DNA of 64,000 bases, from positions 458,296 through 522,295 of the forward strand of contig NZ_JRFC01000014.1 of NCBI RefSeq assembly GCF_000769075.1, written 5' to 3'. Below are positions 63,928-64,000 of this stretch, piece by piece (the stretch's first letter is position 1; each line of letters starts with the position of its first letter). The DNA comes from Porphyromonas sp. COT-290 OH3588. Its GTDB lineage: Bacteria; Bacteroidota; Bacteroidia; Bacteroidales; Porphyromonadaceae. Below the pieces are notes generated by a model. That model searched no databases. It saw nothing but the letters and a program-made list of their open reading frames with translations, and was not told the DNA's origin. Made by a program: the position numbers and the translations under genes.

Positions 63928-64000
63928 ATGGAATTTAAGTCATTAAAGAATATCGAAACAAGTTTCAGGCAGATACGCCTTTTTACTTTGGTTGTCGTCT
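63928..64000 (+). CDS. traK: TraK, N-terminal part (cut by window end)
   Basis: Only 24 codons are visible: MEFKSLKNIETSFRQIRLFT followed by LVVV, the typical start of the VirB8-like TraK of Bacteroidetes elements (cytoplasmic helix, then the first membrane segment). It begins 6 nt after the traJ stop; the rest lies beyond the window. Confidence 0.8.
   Translation, partial: MEFKSLKNIETSFRQIRLFTLVVV

Larger units (their letters stand above)
21730..64000. mobile_element. CTnDOT-family integrative conjugative element (left part)
   Basis: An IntDOT-type integrase gene near the left border, small HTH (Xis-like) genes, an element-borne topoisomerase III, an rteC-like regulator, mobA-mobB-mobC and tra genes in the order traA-B-C-D, E-F-G-I-J-K form the backbone of Bacteroidetes conjugative transposons. 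The left border lies between about 21,720 and 22,004. The element continues past 64,000, so its right junction and size are unknown. Cargo in the visible part is a TetR-controlled transport operon; no resistance gene is recognised. Confidence 0.92.

Overview
The window looks like a Bacteroidales chromosome, most plausibly Porphyromonas or a close relative (inference; no 16S is present). The evidence is Bacteroidetes-type promoters (TTTG, about 19-20 nt, TAnnTTTG), the rplM-rpsI-rpsB-tsf order, a DUF5686 outer-membrane protein, and a conjugative element of the Bacteroidetes tra family.

Host part, 1 to about 21,700. Housekeeping genes come first on the minus strand: prs, a tRNA-Glu/rpsT/tRNA-Glu unit, lptB, a chromosomal topoisomerase III and a fimbrillin-like lipoprotein. 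The ribosomal operon rplM-rpsI-rpsB-tsf is on the plus strand. A tight seven-gene minus-strand exopolysaccharide operon follows (18,264 down to 10,780): a GT4 glycosyltransferase, a phosphoglycosyl transferase, a Wza-type export lipoprotein, a Wzc-type BY-kinase with a glycine-tyrosine tail, a GT14 glycosyltransferase, an HprK-like kinase and a SipW-like S26 peptidase. Beyond it are a 55-residue membrane protein and a DUF5686 protein.

Mobile part, about 21,730 to the end of the window. This is a CTnDOT-family integrative conjugative element whose right end lies outside the window. It begins with a 411-residue integrase with the IntDOT catalytic layout (Ser259 in place of the first Arg; K287, H345, R348, H372, Y381). 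Next come four small HTH proteins, a block of a methylase-helicase, DUF1896, a second topoisomerase III and a DUF3945-type protein, then a cargo operon, an rteC-like regulator broken by a frameshift, a DUF4143 ATPase, mobC-mobB-mobA, a candidate oriT region, and the transfer genes traA to traK.

The cargo (35,246-47,911) is the most distinctive part. A TetR regulator precedes a single operon for an RND/MMPL exporter, a pair of ABC half-transporters, a LolA-like periplasmic carrier, a beta-barrel protein, a TonB-dependent receptor and a DUF4374 lipoprotein. The last two resemble the XusA/XusB xenosiderophore uptake pair, so I read the whole as a mobile envelope-spanning transport module, possibly for iron-siderophore handling. 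No antibiotic-resistance gene is recognisable in the part seen.

Non-coding structure inside the element includes a 22-bp sequence in three perfect and two degenerate copies, a leader motif placed before several element genes on both strands, and an array of four repeats at an exact 22-bp period abutting the start of the DUF4143 ATPase gene.
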